The notes below the pieces were generated by a model. That model searched no databases and was not told the origin of the DNA. It was given only the letters and a program-made list of their open reading frames with translations. A DNA stretch of 64,000 nucleotides from Myxococcus xanthus (lineage in GTDB: Bacteria; Myxococcota; Myxococcia; Myxococcales; Myxococcaceae): the NCBI RefSeq assembly GCF_013116825.1, contig NZ_JABFNS010000018.1, forward strand, positions 18,713 to 82,712. Direction: 5' to 3'. Shown piece by piece: positions 35,169 through 45,891 of this stretch (its first letter is position 1; the number at the start of each line of letters is the position of its first letter). A program made the position numbers and the translations under genes.

Positions 35169-35350
35169 GGTGATTCACCGAATGCCTGCATCAAGCCATC
35201 CAGCTATTTTTTCGTAACAAATCTGTATCAATCCCAGGGGACAGCCGGACGCAGTCATTGAATTTTTTCACACGCCCAGAGGCATGTAGCGTCCGCGCGC
35301 GGGCGCCAACAGGACATCTGTCCATTCCGTATCGGAACACTTATTACCGT

Positions 35351-35380
35351 TTAAAACGGGCAAATCTGGCGTGCTATCTT
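35351..35380 (+). promoter_or_regulatory. Sigma-70-like promoter, leaderless arrangement
   Basis: TTAAAA at 35351-35356 and TATCTT at 35375-35380 with an upstream TG (extended -10) are 18 bases apart. The expected start of transcription is about 35387, two bases before the ATG at 35389. That would give a leaderless mRNA and explains the lack of a ribosome site. Confidence 0.45.
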
Positions 35381-35388
35381 GCGCAGCC

Positions 35389-36150
35389 ATGCGCACTTCC
35401 CTCAGCTTCGCGTCCCTCCTCGTCGCTTCTTCCCTCACCGCTGGCTGTCTCGGTCCCGAGACGGACACGGATACGGATGCGGTTCAGTCCGTCGAGCAGC
35501 AGGCCACGGACCCCTTGTTCCGCGTCCACAACATCGTCGAGGCGGTGCTCCCGGCCGGCAACTACGACGGTGTCGCTGGCGACGAGTGCATCGCGCTCGT
35601 GAACCCCGAGCACCGCCTCCGCAAGATCATCATCGTCGAGACGGCCGGTGCCAACGGCGCTTGCGCGCTCAACGCATACAGCGCTGGCGGCGCCCTCAGC
35701 TTCACCTGGGGCGACACCACCGTCTACCAGGGCTCGACCGGCATCGCCGCCATCCGCGCGGCGCTCTCCGACACGAATGGCGCCGTGCACCGCCTCACCG
35801 GCACGCTCACCTCCGAGGCCACCACCCTGGCCCACCTGCAGTCCTTCCTCACGCAGACCAACGCCCAGCAGGCCAGCCAACTCGCCACGTTCACCGCGGA
35901 GCGCGTCCACTCCCGCTACGACTTCGAGGGCCAGGAGCAGGTCTACGCCGAGGCCGCCTACCAGTCCGTCCGCGTCACCCAGCCCTGTGAGAACCCCGGC
36001 TCCCCGACCCTCGAGGCCCGCATCCACAACGGCTTCGTCTATGGCTACACGGCCAGCAACACGGGCAGCTGCCACAGCGGCTGGTTCACCCGGCGCTACG
36101 TCTACAACCGCAACTGGCAGCTCGTCGACAGCTACGAGTACTCCGAGTAG
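35389..36150 (+). CDS. Small lipoprotein of unknown function
   Basis: A 253-residue lipoprotein: MRTSLSFASLLVASSLTAGC, lipobox TAGC. After a Thr/Asp-rich spacer (TDTDTDAVQ) the body contains four Cys (GDECIAL, GACALN, TQPCENP, TGSCHS), likely as disulphides, and a terminal NRNWQLVDSYEYSE. I recognise no family. It appears monocistronic, with its own promoter and a convergent neighbour separated by a long hairpin. Confidence 0.78.
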   Translation: MRTSLSFASLLVASSLTAGCLGPETDTDTDAVQSVEQQATDPLFRVHNIVEAVLPAGNYDGVAGDECIALVNPEHRLRKIIIVETAGANGACALNAYSAGGALSFTWGDTTVYQGSTGIAAIRAALSDTNGAVHRLTGTLTSEATTLAHLQSFLTQTNAQQASQLATFTAERVHSRYDFEGQEQVYAEAAYQSVRVTQPCENPGSPTLEARIHNGFVYGYTASNTGSCHSGWFTRRYVYNRNWQLVDSYEYSE

Positions 36151-36203
36151 TCCGCCGCGCCGCAAATTGATGCGGCAGGCAGTCGCCGTTGCTCATTGAT
36201 GGC

Positions 36204-36251
36204 CATGGATGGGCCTCTCGCGCGAAGCTGTCCAGCGGGAGGCCATCCATG
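36204..36251. terminator. Bidirectional hairpin between convergent genes
   Basis: CATGGATGG plus CCTC on the left pairs with GAGG plus CCATCCATG on the right, a 13-bp stem with a single bulged G and a 21-base loop. It lies between the lipoprotein and the carotenoid oxygenase, which converge here. Confidence 0.5.
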
Positions 36252-36338
36252 AGCGCTTCGTCCAGAAGAGCGGCCGGGCACTGCGCTCCCTCGGGCTGAA
36301 GCAGGTTCTGACCTCGCGCCACCAGGCAGCGAAGGACA

Positions 36339-37712
36339 TCACATCGCGGCGAAACTGCCGTGAAACGTCACGGGGATGGCCTGGTCGAAGTGAACGGTCG
36401 CCAGCGGACCGTCTTCGAGATGCTCGCCGTCGAGCACCGCGACGTAGGAGTGGTCGGTCGTCGAGTCGAACACGAGGTCGAGCACGAAGGTGGCGTCCCG
36501 CGACGCCTCGCGCGGCACGAGCACGGGCTCACTCGGCACATGCCCGGCCGGGAGTCCCCACTCGGAGCTTCTGCCCCCGTCGAGGTCGATGCGCGTCACC
36601 CCCAGGACGTTCCGGTCCGCGACGTTCCGCTCGGTTTGCGCGAACACCGTACCGTGCCGCGCGCCATGCAGTCGCGGATGCACCTGAGGAAAGTCGCAGG
36701 GAATGTCGAAGAGCTTCGTCTCACGCGCCGTGCCGGACTTCAGGTCGAGCTTCACTCGCGTCAGCAACGGCAGGGGGCCGGTCGATTCCATTTCTCCAAT
36801 CTCCCCGAGCGAGAACTCGGGGTAGCGGCAGAAGTCGACACAGGGACCGTCCGCGTCCTCGAAGGCGTTCGAGAAATGCCAGAGCCAGAAGGGGGCGAGC
36901 TCGAACGTCCGGGGTGAATGGATGGCATCGAGCGGGACGACGATGAGCCGCGCTCCCAGCTCAGGCCTCCACCGAAAGAGCTGGGTGACATCTCCCAGGC
37001 CGACCATCGCGCGCAGGAGATTCAACTGCACGGGCCCCACGAACAGGATGAGGTGCCGCTCCGTCGCCATGAAGTCATGCACCATGCTCTGCCAGGGCGC
37101 CTCCACGGTGCCGAGCTTCGACGGCTCCCCGTCGTCCGGCAGCGCGTACAGGTCGATGTTCATCTTCCGGCCATACCGGACCCCGAAGTTGAACGTCGTC
37201 CGCAGCGAAGCGACACGATGAGGGTGTGCGGAGAAGGCCCCTGTCACCACGCCCAGTCCCGTGGCGTCGAGCGTCTCCAGCGTCGCGGGGTCCATCTCCT
37301 GGAGCAGGCCGTTCTCCATCAGCGCGAAGAGCCGGTCCTTCCACAGGAACGTCGAGGTGTTGCCCGTGGTCTTCGCCGCGTCCCTTCTGGCCGACCGCAT
37401 CCGATCGAGCCACGACGCGGATGACGTGTAGAGAAACCGCCCCGCGCGCTCCTCCGCACGGTAGCCGGCGCTCTCGACGATGCGACTCGCGCCCTGCGCG
37501 CCACCGCCGTCGAAGCGCACCGCCGTCACGGCGCCATCCGCCTCGAACGCATGCGCGATTCGCGTGCCAAATCGCTCGAAGAGGCCCGGTCCGGCGCGGA
37601 ACAACGTCCCCCGGAGGGACTCGGGGAGCCGGCCTTCGACCCGCAGCGGCTCGAAGCCATGGGGACGGGAGAGGGACCGCAACAATGGACTCACGGAATT
37701 CGCGCTGCGCAT
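36339..37712 (-). CDS. Carotenoid cleavage oxygenase (RPE65/ACO family)
   Basis: A 457-residue non-haem iron dioxygenase that cleaves a carotenoid or apocarotenoid double bond. The four His that hold the iron are in their usual contexts: SAHPHR, SMVHDFMATERH, WLWHFSNAFED and the terminal TFHGSF. The family start is visible as RVEGRLPESLRGTLFRAGPG. ATG 37712 has an AGGAGCAGC site; the frame extending to 38075 overlaps the divergent TetR gene and is rejected. Myxobacteria make carotenoids, so the substrate is probably their own pigment or its fragments. Likely controlled by the divergent TetR through a 27-bp palindrome. Confidence 0.92.
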   Translation of the reverse strand: MRSANSVSPLLRSLSRPHGFEPLRVEGRLPESLRGTLFRAGPGLFERFGTRIAHAFEADGAVTAVRFDGGGAQGASRIVESAGYRAEERAGRFLYTSSASWLDRMRSARRDAAKTTGNTSTFLWKDRLFALMENGLLQEMDPATLETLDATGLGVVTGAFSAHPHRVASLRTTFNFGVRYGRKMNIDLYALPDDGEPSKLGTVEAPWQSMVHDFMATERHLILFVGPVQLNLLRAMVGLGDVTQLFRWRPELGARLIVVPLDAIHSPRTFELAPFWLWHFSNAFEDADGPCVDFCRYPEFSLGEIGEMESTGPLPLLTRVKLDLKSGTARETKLFDIPCDFPQVHPRLHGARHGTVFAQTERNVADRNVLGVTRIDLDGGRSSEWGLPAGHVPSEPVLVPREASRDATFVLDLVFDSTTDHSYVAVLDGEHLEDGPLATVHFDQAIPVTFHGSFAAM

Positions 37713-37749
37713 CCGCTGCTCCTGGAGCGATGAAAGCTGTGCCGAGGCA

Positions 37750-37776
37750 CAAAGTAAGTGACTCTTACTTACTTTG
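37750..37776. promoter_or_regulatory. Perfect inverted repeat, TetR operator
   Basis: CAAAGTAAGT (37750-37759) pairs perfectly with ACTTACTTTG (37767-37776) across a seven-base spacer. It sits midway between the divergent starts of the carotenoid oxygenase (37712) and the TetR gene (37812). A dimeric repressor bound here would control both. Confidence 0.78.
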
Positions 37777-37811
37777 CAACAAAGGCCAGTCCATCTACCC
37801 TGGCTCCGCGC

Positions 37812-38465
37812 ATGGCCACGAAGACGCGAGCACGCCCGTACCATCACGGGGACCTCAAGCACGCCTTGCTGGAAGCCAGCATCGAGCTCATCCGCGAGGA
37901 AGGCGTCGACGCGCTCACCGTCGCGGAGGTCGGACGCCGCGTGGGGGTGTCCTCCGCCGCGCCCTACAAGCACTTCGCGGACCGACTGGCCCTGCTGCGT
38001 GCGCTCGCGACGGAGGGAAACCGACGACTCAACGCGACCCTCATCACCGCGACGGAGGGGACAACGGACCCGCACGAGGCCTTCCGGCGCTCAGGGGTCG
38101 CCTACGTCCGGTGGGCCGCGGAGAACCCGGCCCTGTACCGCATCGCGACGGACCCGGCATACATCGACTACGCGGGCCCTCATCCGGACGAGGAAGTCCC
38201 CGAGCCGCTCAAGGGCTCGATGGACACGTTCTGGCCGGAGCTGTCGAAACTCGTCCGGTCCGGGAGCGCGCTCCCCACCTCACATCCATTGATGGAGCAA
38301 CTACGAGGTCGCGCGCTCGCGCAGGGGTTGGCGAACATGTTCGTCAGCGGCGTGTTCGACTCGCTCGGAATCGCCACATCCGACGCGGAGCGGCTTGCCC
38401 GCGCGATCACCGGTGAGGACGTCCCGGCCACGACACGCAAGGGCAAGACTTCGCGGACGCGTTGA
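37812..38465 (+). CDS. TetR regulator, divergent from carotenoid oxygenase
   Basis: A 217-residue TetR-family regulator. The helix-turn-helix is DALTVAEVGRRVGVSSAAPYKHFADRLALL, and the C-terminal domain is of the TetR_C_33/WHG type (GVAYVRWAAENPALYRIATD). ATG 37812 (MATKTRARPYHHGDLKHAL) matches the usual start of this subfamily; an earlier ATG at 37758 lies inside the operator. It probably represses itself and the carotenoid oxygenase. The ligand is unknown; an apocarotenoid is a natural guess. Confidence 0.92.
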   Translation: MATKTRARPYHHGDLKHALLEASIELIREEGVDALTVAEVGRRVGVSSAAPYKHFADRLALLRALATEGNRRLNATLITATEGTTDPHEAFRRSGVAYVRWAAENPALYRIATDPAYIDYAGPHPDEEVPEPLKGSMDTFWPELSKLVRSGSALPTSHPLMEQLRGRALAQGLANMFVSGVFDSLGIATSDAERLARAITGEDVPATTRKGKTSRTR

Positions 38466-38616
38466 GCCGCAGGCACCTGGATTGAAGAGGACATCCTCCT
38501 CCGCGAAGACCACGGCGCCGTGAACGATGCCCTGCACCGCACCGGATTGTTGAGACACCAGGTGGGTCGTCATCAGGCCGATTGCTTCTTCATCAGCTCC
38601 CGCCATGCCTGCCGGC

Positions 38617-39102
38617 TCAGCTCACCACGCGTGCCCGCGCGCCATGGACCGCCATCTGCAGTTGGAGCGAGTAGCTGCCCCCATCCCCATGTTCGCTGCT
38701 TCGCGTCCATTGGGGCCGGCCGGAATCCGCCGCGAACGCGACGAGAACGTCTTGGTACGCGACGATGACCTGCCCGTCTTCCACCAGCACTGACGCGGAC
38801 GTGAAGTTCGGCGCATGAGCCGGCGCCACGCGCTGCGTCCAGAGCGGGCGTCCACTCTCGTAGTCGAGCACGTGGACATCGAGGAAGACGCGCTTCTTCA
38901 AGACGCCATCGGAGCCGCCCGCGAACACGAACACGCGCCCATCCCGTACCTCCACGTGCGTGGGACGCGGGCGCATCCCTGGGACCGATTTGCCAGGAAT
39001 GGGGAACGTCCATGCGGTACTGCCGTTCATGCGGTCATAGGCCGCGACCAGGCCATTGAAAGCCGTGACGAGCAGCGGACCGGGCGGGTGCGGTGCGTTC
39101 AT
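38617..39102 (-). CDS. Short PQQ-like beta-propeller protein
   Basis: A 161-residue protein with PQQ-binding-like propeller repeats: LLVTAFNGLVAAYDRMNGSTAWTFPI, VFVFAGG, VHVLDYESGRPLWTQRV, QVIVAYQDVLVAFAADSGRPQW. The repeat rhythm (strand, AxDxxxGxxxW) is typical of quinoprotein/BamB-like blades, but about three blades are present instead of seven or eight. It lacks a signal peptide from ATG 39102, and no ribosome site is seen there. It may be a remnant of a longer gene or a start may lie upstream. Function unknown. Confidence 0.6.
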   Translation of the reverse strand: MNAPHPPGPLLVTAFNGLVAAYDRMNGSTAWTFPIPGKSVPGMRPRPTHVEVRDGRVFVFAGGSDGVLKKRVFLDVHVLDYESGRPLWTQRVAPAHAPNFTSASVLVEDGQVIVAYQDVLVAFAADSGRPQWTRSSEHGDGGSYSLQLQMAVHGARARVVS

Positions 39103-39529
39103 GCAGCGATCGGTTACCACAGAAGCCCAGAGCCCCCGCCTCCGCCCCCAACCTGAGCGCACGGGGTCCACGGTGCCCCCGGGAGAGGGCCGCGCCATGG
39201 GCGTCGCCCCCTGGGACACGGGGCCCTGACTACGTATTGCCCCGTATCTTCCATAGAATCGCGAGTGAGTCCGGGCACTTGAGGCCCTGGTGATGCAGCC
39301 CCCCACCCCGCCTGTCATCCGGACTCGGGCCCCGCATGAGCGCCGGCCCGGCGCTGGAGGCCGTGACGCACCCGCCCAGAACGTTGGTAGGACTCCCAAC
39401 CTGCTGGGGCGCGCCTAGGAAACTCCCAGATTGCGCTGAAATCAACTATACGCGCTCCGTACAAATTTCGCGGCACACGAGCGACCCGGTCGGCGAGGTC
39501 AGGCTCCCGGGACGTCTCTGGAGGATTGG
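39103..39529 (+). other. Upstream region of the pyrophosphatase gene
   Basis: No gene is supported. The last 100 bases before the pyrophosphatase are AT-richer (around 39420-39480) and likely hold its promoter, although no clear -35/-10 pair could be fixed. A TCTGGAGGATTGG ribosome site ends the region. Confidence 0.4.
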
Positions 39530-41608
<2,079 letters not shown>

Positions 41609-41621
41609 TCGCACCGGCGCA

Positions 41622-41692
41622 GCGCCTCGGATACCGAGGCGCCGCGCCCCCCCGGCAGCTCGCACCGCGCGGCCCCATCAGCCGCGCGGTGC
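41622..41692 (+). terminator. Tandem GC hairpins after the pyrophosphatase gene
   Basis: Hairpin 1: GCGCCTCGG and CCGAGGCGC (41622-41642), 9-bp stem, three-base loop. Hairpin 2: GCACCGCGCGGC and GCCGCGCGGTGC (41662-41692), 12-bp stem, seven-base loop. Both stems are perfect. They begin 14 bases after the stop and probably end a strongly expressed transcript. The rest of the gap to 41965 shows nothing clear. Confidence 0.65.
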
Positions 41693-41965
41693 TCCGGAGC
41701 GCCGGAGGGAAGCCAGGGCACGCCTGGCCACCGGGTGGCCCCACCCCAAGGGGAGCGAACCGAACACCCCCACCCTTGCCTGACCGGGAGTGCCCTGGGC
41801 AGCGGGCGGGCGCGCACTACACTCATGGTGTACCGCGACCACCTGCGCGACAGGCCTCAGGTGCGGCGGCACCGGCCCAGCGGCCTGACGTGCGCGCGTT
41901 CGCACCCGTGTCCTCCGGGGAGAGGGAGGCGTGTCTCCGTTGTTCCGCGGTCAGAGAGGTGACCC

Positions 41966-42172
41966 ATGGTCCTGGAGCTCTCCCAGCAGCAGATCCACGT
42001 CCTCCACGCGTGCCTGTCTGAAAGCATCGCGGAGTTGCATGACGAGGTCCTTCACACCGATGAGCGCGACCTGCGCGAAGCACTGAAGCGCAGGCTCGAC
42101 CAGTTGCAGGGCATCCAGCAGCAGGTGGAAGCCTTGAAGCAAGAAGCCCAGGAAGGGGCGTCTCCTGGCTGA
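41966..42172 (+). CDS. Small coiled-coil protein
   Basis: A 68-residue protein that is helical throughout, with a heptad-like pattern (LSQQQIHVLHACLSESIAELHDEV, LKRRLDQLQGIQQQVEALKQ). No signal peptide or TM segment. ATG 41966 follows a GAGAGGTG site. A single Cys lies in the first helix. The function is unknown; small coiled coils of this type are common next to membrane or motility genes in myxobacteria, but nothing here ties it to a system. Confidence 0.72.
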   Translation: MVLELSQQQIHVLHACLSESIAELHDEVLHTDERDLREALKRRLDQLQGIQQQVEALKQEAQEGASPG

Positions 42173-42203
42173 ATACAGCTTCCACGCTGCCCGAGAATGC
42201 AGC

Positions 42204-42238
42204 CGGCCTGGAGCGAGAGGCTGCGGTGCTCCAGGCCG
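42204..42238. terminator. Bidirectional terminator hairpin
   Basis: CGGCCTGGAGC and GCTCCAGGCCG form a perfect 11-bp stem with a 13-base loop between the convergent small coiled-coil gene and the polysaccharide-lyase gene. Confidence 0.65.
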
Positions 42239-42262
42239 ATGTCGCGGGTCGGGTTCAGCCGG

Positions 42263-45200
42263 TCACGGGCCCCACACCGGCCCGCTCGGGGTGACCGTCA
42301 TCGCCTGCACCCCCGCGCGCAGGGGCGCCGGAGTGACCGCGCCGCTGGCGGCGTAGCCGAAGCTGCCGCCAGTGCTCTCAATCCCCTTCTCGAAGCGGAC
42401 CACCGCGCTTCCGCGGGTTGGGTGACTCAACGTCACGCTGTACGCGGTCGCCGTCTCGTCGAGCGTGAGCTGCAGCGCCGCGCTGTCGGCCACATCCTTG
42501 GCCTGCACGACGTGAAGGAAGTGACTCACCACCTCCCCGCGGGTCTCAACCTCTCCACGGAACTGGCCCACCGGGTACGGGTAGGTGCCATCGCCGCGCA
42601 CCGGGCCGCGCTCGTCGACGATTCGCCGGACTGGATTGGCAGGAACCAGGGTGCTGACCCGCAGCTGCTGCCCGCCGCTGTTCGCGGACCAGGTGTTGCC
42701 CATGAGCACCGGGGACTCCGGGAAATGAACCAGGAAGGTCTTGGCCACCGTGGCGTCATCCCGTGCGCTTTCGAGCCGGTCGAACACAATCAGGGTGTCG
42801 AGCGGACGCACCAACAAGGTCTCACGCACCACCCGGCCCGCGTGAGGGTTGCCGACCTCGGCCTCGCGGTGGGCCCACTCGGCGTTCAAGTCATACACGC
42901 CGGTGAGGTCGACCGCGGCGTAGCTCGCCACGGACGACGACTCCAGGCGCAGCATTCGCGGCGCGTGGTGGTAGTAGCCGACCGTGCCCCGTCCCTCGAA
43001 CAAGAGCGTGTTGTGCGCCACGGGTGACGCACAGTCGACCGCCGCGCCACCGGCGTATCCGACGATGGAGTTGGCGTAGCCCACCGTCTCTCGGGTCAGG
43101 AACTCGCCCGCGCGCCAGACCTGGAAGTTGCCGGAGTCGCGGTGCTCATGGCCCGCGTTGGCCGTCACACCAAACTGCAGGTTGACCAGGGTCGCGTCGG
43201 CCGCCCACGCCGTCTTGGCGTACACCATGCCCAGGCCGGGTGCGTGGTAGTCGAGCGGCAGCTCCGCGAGGTCACGAGCCGGCACCGCCGCCAGCGTGTC
43301 GCTGTAGACGTACCGGATGAGACGGTCGTCAATCGGATGGCCGGTGAGCTCCAGGAAGCGCTTGGCATAGCCCGCGACGGGCTGGTCCGACCACTCCTCG
43401 ATGAGCGGGGCGAAGTAGCTGCCCAGCGACGTCTGCGCGGTGTTGGTGGGATTCCACCGGTTCAGCCAGCGCTCGTCGTCATTGAATGGGAAGGTCTCGA
43501 ACAGCTGGAACTGGCCCCTCCGAGTGGGCCCCGGCGTGGTCGAGTAGATGGACCAGAAGACCGACGCCATGAAGTAGTCGGTCTGGTTCCACATGTCGTG
43601 GCCATACAGCCCCAGCGTGGTGAACGGCACCGTCATGTAGCCAAACGTCCGGCGACCGTAGGTCGAGCCCTCATGCGGCGCGCCGCCCGCCGCCGGCCCA
43701 TCCAGATAGGGCCGCAGCGAGAAGGCCCAGCGTGACTTCATCGCGTACTGCAGGAGCTCGTTGGCGAACGGCTGGTTTTCATGCCAGCTGGCAATGGCCC
43801 ACAGGAGCGCGTTGCGGAAGTACCCCGTGTAGTAGTTGTTGCCCTCCATGCCGATGCCACCCCACGGATTGGCGTTGAGCGACTCGATGGCGAAGTTCCA
43901 CCGGTTGATCAGGAGCGTGCGCTCCGTCGGAAGCAGGTGGGCGAAACACCAGTCGTAGGTGAGGATGGCCGCCTCGCCGTACCAGCGGGCCGGATCGCTC
44001 GACACCGTGTTCTCGGAGATGGGAATCTCGGTGCGCACCGCCCAGTCAATCGCGGCGCGGCACGACGCCGGGGTGCCGGTGAGCAGCGAGTGCATTGCCG
44101 CATCGATGGCCTGCTCGGGCGCCTGCACGTTCGCGGCAGGCGTGTACGGGTGCTGCGCGAAGTACGCCTGGGCCCGGGCCAGCCGGTCCGCCGTGAACCA
44201 CACCCGAGGGTGCGCCACCGGGATATCGAGCACAACGGGCGGCCCGTTGGCGATGGTCAACATGACGGGCGCGGAGGTGGTCCGGTTGCCGGCGCGGTCC
44301 CGCGCCACCGCCGTCATCGGGAAGGTGCCGTCCCCCAGGAGGGTGGTGGAGACGTTGATCCAATAGGGATAGCTGAGGTCTTCGCTCCCGAAGTCCTGTC
44401 CGTTCACCTGCAACTGCACGCCAGCAACCCTCACATTGTCCTGGGCGTCGACCCTGACTTGGAGGGTACCGCCCACCGTCACGCCGCTCTCGGGCGCGAT
44501 GATTCGGACCTGGGGCGGCGTGACGTCGGGAGGCGGCGCGCTCACGTTGATGGATACCGGCGTGGAGACGGTGACATTGCCAGCGGCATCGCGAGCCACC
44601 GCGGTCAGCTGCCTGAGCCCATAGGGCTGGAGCGCCTCGGTGTCGAGCGTCACCGACCAGGGGGCGGCCACGTCCGGCGCGCCGACCTGAACGCCGTCGA
44701 GTTCGACGTGGACCCGGGTGACGCCTACGTTGTCGCTCGCGCTCATCCGCACCGTGAAGGGACCGCTGACCGTCTCTCCCCCGACGGGCGCGGTCACCTG
44801 CACCTCGGGAGGCGTGGTGTCGACAACCGCGTTGGAGACGGTGACGGGGATCGGCGCCGAGGTGGTGAGGTTGCCAGCGGCGTCGCGCGCGTGCGCGGTC
44901 AACACATGGTTGCCATTGCGGAACAGGCGGGTGTCGAGCTGCGTCGAGTCGAGGTTGCGGCCGTCGATGCGCAGTTGCACGCCGACCACGCCGACGTCGT
45001 CGCTCGCGTCCACGGTGATGCCGACCACGCCCTGCACCGTCGCGCCCGCCGCGGGCGCCGTGATTGCAACAGACGGAGGCGTGGTGTCGCTGCGCGGCGC
45101 AGGCGCGGTGTACTCAATGGTGAGGAGCGGCCGGCGCTCCGGCTGGGTAGCCAGGCTGGTGAAGACCTTGGCCACCTTCCCAATCTTCGAGTTCGCCAAC

Positions 45201-45787
45201 ATCACGCCCTGGTTGGTCGACGGGTCGTCCACCCACGACTGCACCACCGCCACGTCGAGTGGCACGTCGTGCACGCTCACCGTGCCCGGAAACGTGGAGA
45301 CCTCGAACGACGAACCGGCGACCAGGTCCGTCCCCTGTCCGGCCGCCCCCAGCCGGTCCCACTCCAGCCCATCATCGCGGAACTGCCATCCCAGTCCGTT
45401 GGCCGCCAGGTTCCAGGGCGCCTGCACGTACGCGCCTCGAATCGAGAAGTCGCTGGTGTAGGTCTCCACCGCGAAACGCAGCGTCGCGCTCTGAACCACC
45501 GCCCCAGCCGGCACGCCCGTCTGCGGGAAGCGCAACAAGGCCTCGACCTCATAGTCCTCGGTCTGGAACACCCCGAGCAGCGCCTGATTGCGATGCGCCG
45601 CGCCGTTCTGCGTCATGCCTTGGCTGGTGATGGCCACCGCCTCTGACACAGTCACCGGCGAGCTCACGGCCCGCAGCGCGGTCCCCGTGCCGGCTTCCGG
45701 CGCACCGTCCTTCGTGCACCCCGTGAGCAAGAGCGCGCCAAGCACTGCTGCCCATACCCCAGTCATACTGCTTATTCTTGAGTTCAT
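42263..45787 (-). CDS. Modular lipoprotein polysaccharide lyase (heparinase II/III-like)
   Basis: A 1174-residue lipoprotein. MNSRISSMTGVWAAVLGALLLTGC gives lipobox LTGC; ATG 45787 is chosen since it supplies the basic n-region and sits just after a promoter. Residues about 45-235 form a DNRLRE/CBM96-like beta domain (ALLRFPQTGVPAGAVVQSATL, DVPLDVAVVQSWVDDP). Then come three Ig-like domains, each starting near DxTPP and ending ARDAAGN (about 240-540). From about 545 a lyase-type alpha/alpha toroid appears (VWFTADRLARAQAYF, WYGEAAILTYDWCFAHL, EGNNYYTGYFRNALLW), followed by the heparinase II/III beta domain (GHEHRDSGNFQVWRAGEFL; NTLLFEGRG). Likely cuts an acidic polysaccharide outside the cell; exact substrate unknown. 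Confidence 0.87.
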   Translation of the reverse strand: MNSRISSMTGVWAAVLGALLLTGCTKDGAPEAGTGTALRAVSSPVTVSEAVAITSQGMTQNGAAHRNQALLGVFQTEDYEVEALLRFPQTGVPAGAVVQSATLRFAVETYTSDFSIRGAYVQAPWNLAANGLGWQFRDDGLEWDRLGAAGQGTDLVAGSSFEVSTFPGTVSVHDVPLDVAVVQSWVDDPSTNQGVMLANSKIGKVAKVFTSLATQPERRPLLTIEYTAPAPRSDTTPPSVAITAPAAGATVQGVVGITVDASDDVGVVGVQLRIDGRNLDSTQLDTRLFRNGNHVLTAHARDAAGNLTTSAPIPVTVSNAVVDTTPPEVQVTAPVGGETVSGPFTVRMSASDNVGVTRVHVELDGVQVGAPDVAAPWSVTLDTEALQPYGLRQLTAVARDAAGNVTVSTPVSINVSAPPPDVTPPQVRIIAPESGVTVGGTLQVRVDAQDNVRVAGVQLQVNGQDFGSEDLSYPYWINVSTTLLGDGTFPMTAVARDRAGNRTTSAPVMLTIANGPPVVLDIPVAHPRVWFTADRLARAQAYFAQHPYTPAANVQAPEQAIDAAMHSLLTGTPASCRAAIDWAVRTEIPISENTVSSDPARWYGEAAILTYDWCFAHLLPTERTLLINRWNFAIESLNANPWGGIGMEGNNYYTGYFRNALLWAIASWHENQPFANELLQYAMKSRWAFSLRPYLDGPAAGGAPHEGSTYGRRTFGYMTVPFTTLGLYGHDMWNQTDYFMASVFWSIYSTTPGPTRRGQFQLFETFPFNDDERWLNRWNPTNTAQTSLGSYFAPLIEEWSDQPVAGYAKRFLELTGHPIDDRLIRYVYSDTLAAVPARDLAELPLDYHAPGLGMVYAKTAWAADATLVNLQFGVTANAGHEHRDSGNFQVWRAGEFLTRETVGYANSIVGYAGGAAVDCASPVAHNTLLFEGRGTVGYYHHAPRMLRLESSSVASYAAVDLTGVYDLNAEWAHREAEVGNPHAGRVVRETLLVRPLDTLIVFDRLESARDDATVAKTFLVHFPESPVLMGNTWSANSGGQQLRVSTLVPANPVRRIVDERGPVRGDGTYPYPVGQFRGEVETRGEVVSHFLHVVQAKDVADSAALQLTLDETATAYSVTLSHPTRGSAVVRFEKGIESTGGSFGYAASGAVTPAPLRAGVQAMTVTPSGPVWGP

Positions 45788-45797
45788 TGACTGACAG

Positions 45798-45827
45798 CTA
45801 TTACCGCACCAAAAACGGGAAGTCCAA
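45798..45827 (-). promoter_or_regulatory. Sigma-70-like promoter of the polysaccharide-lyase gene
   Basis: Read on the minus strand, TTGGAC (45827-45822) and TAATAG (45803-45798) are 18 bases apart. The expected transcription start is only about four bases before the ATG at 45787, so the mRNA would be nearly leaderless; no ribosome site is visible. Confidence 0.5.
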
Positions 45828-45891
45828 AGGGGCGTCTGCGTTTGCGCTGCCAGCCCCGCTGCACGGGGGCAGGACATCTCTGCGCAAGCCC

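Noticed and set aside
35344..35360. Similar TTACCG/ACGGG words at 35345 and 45801 as a shared operator
   Set aside because: Spacing and position relative to the promoters differ; two copies are not enough to exclude chance.
43781..45646. 621-residue forward open frame
   Set aside because: Antisense shadow of the polysaccharide lyase gene.
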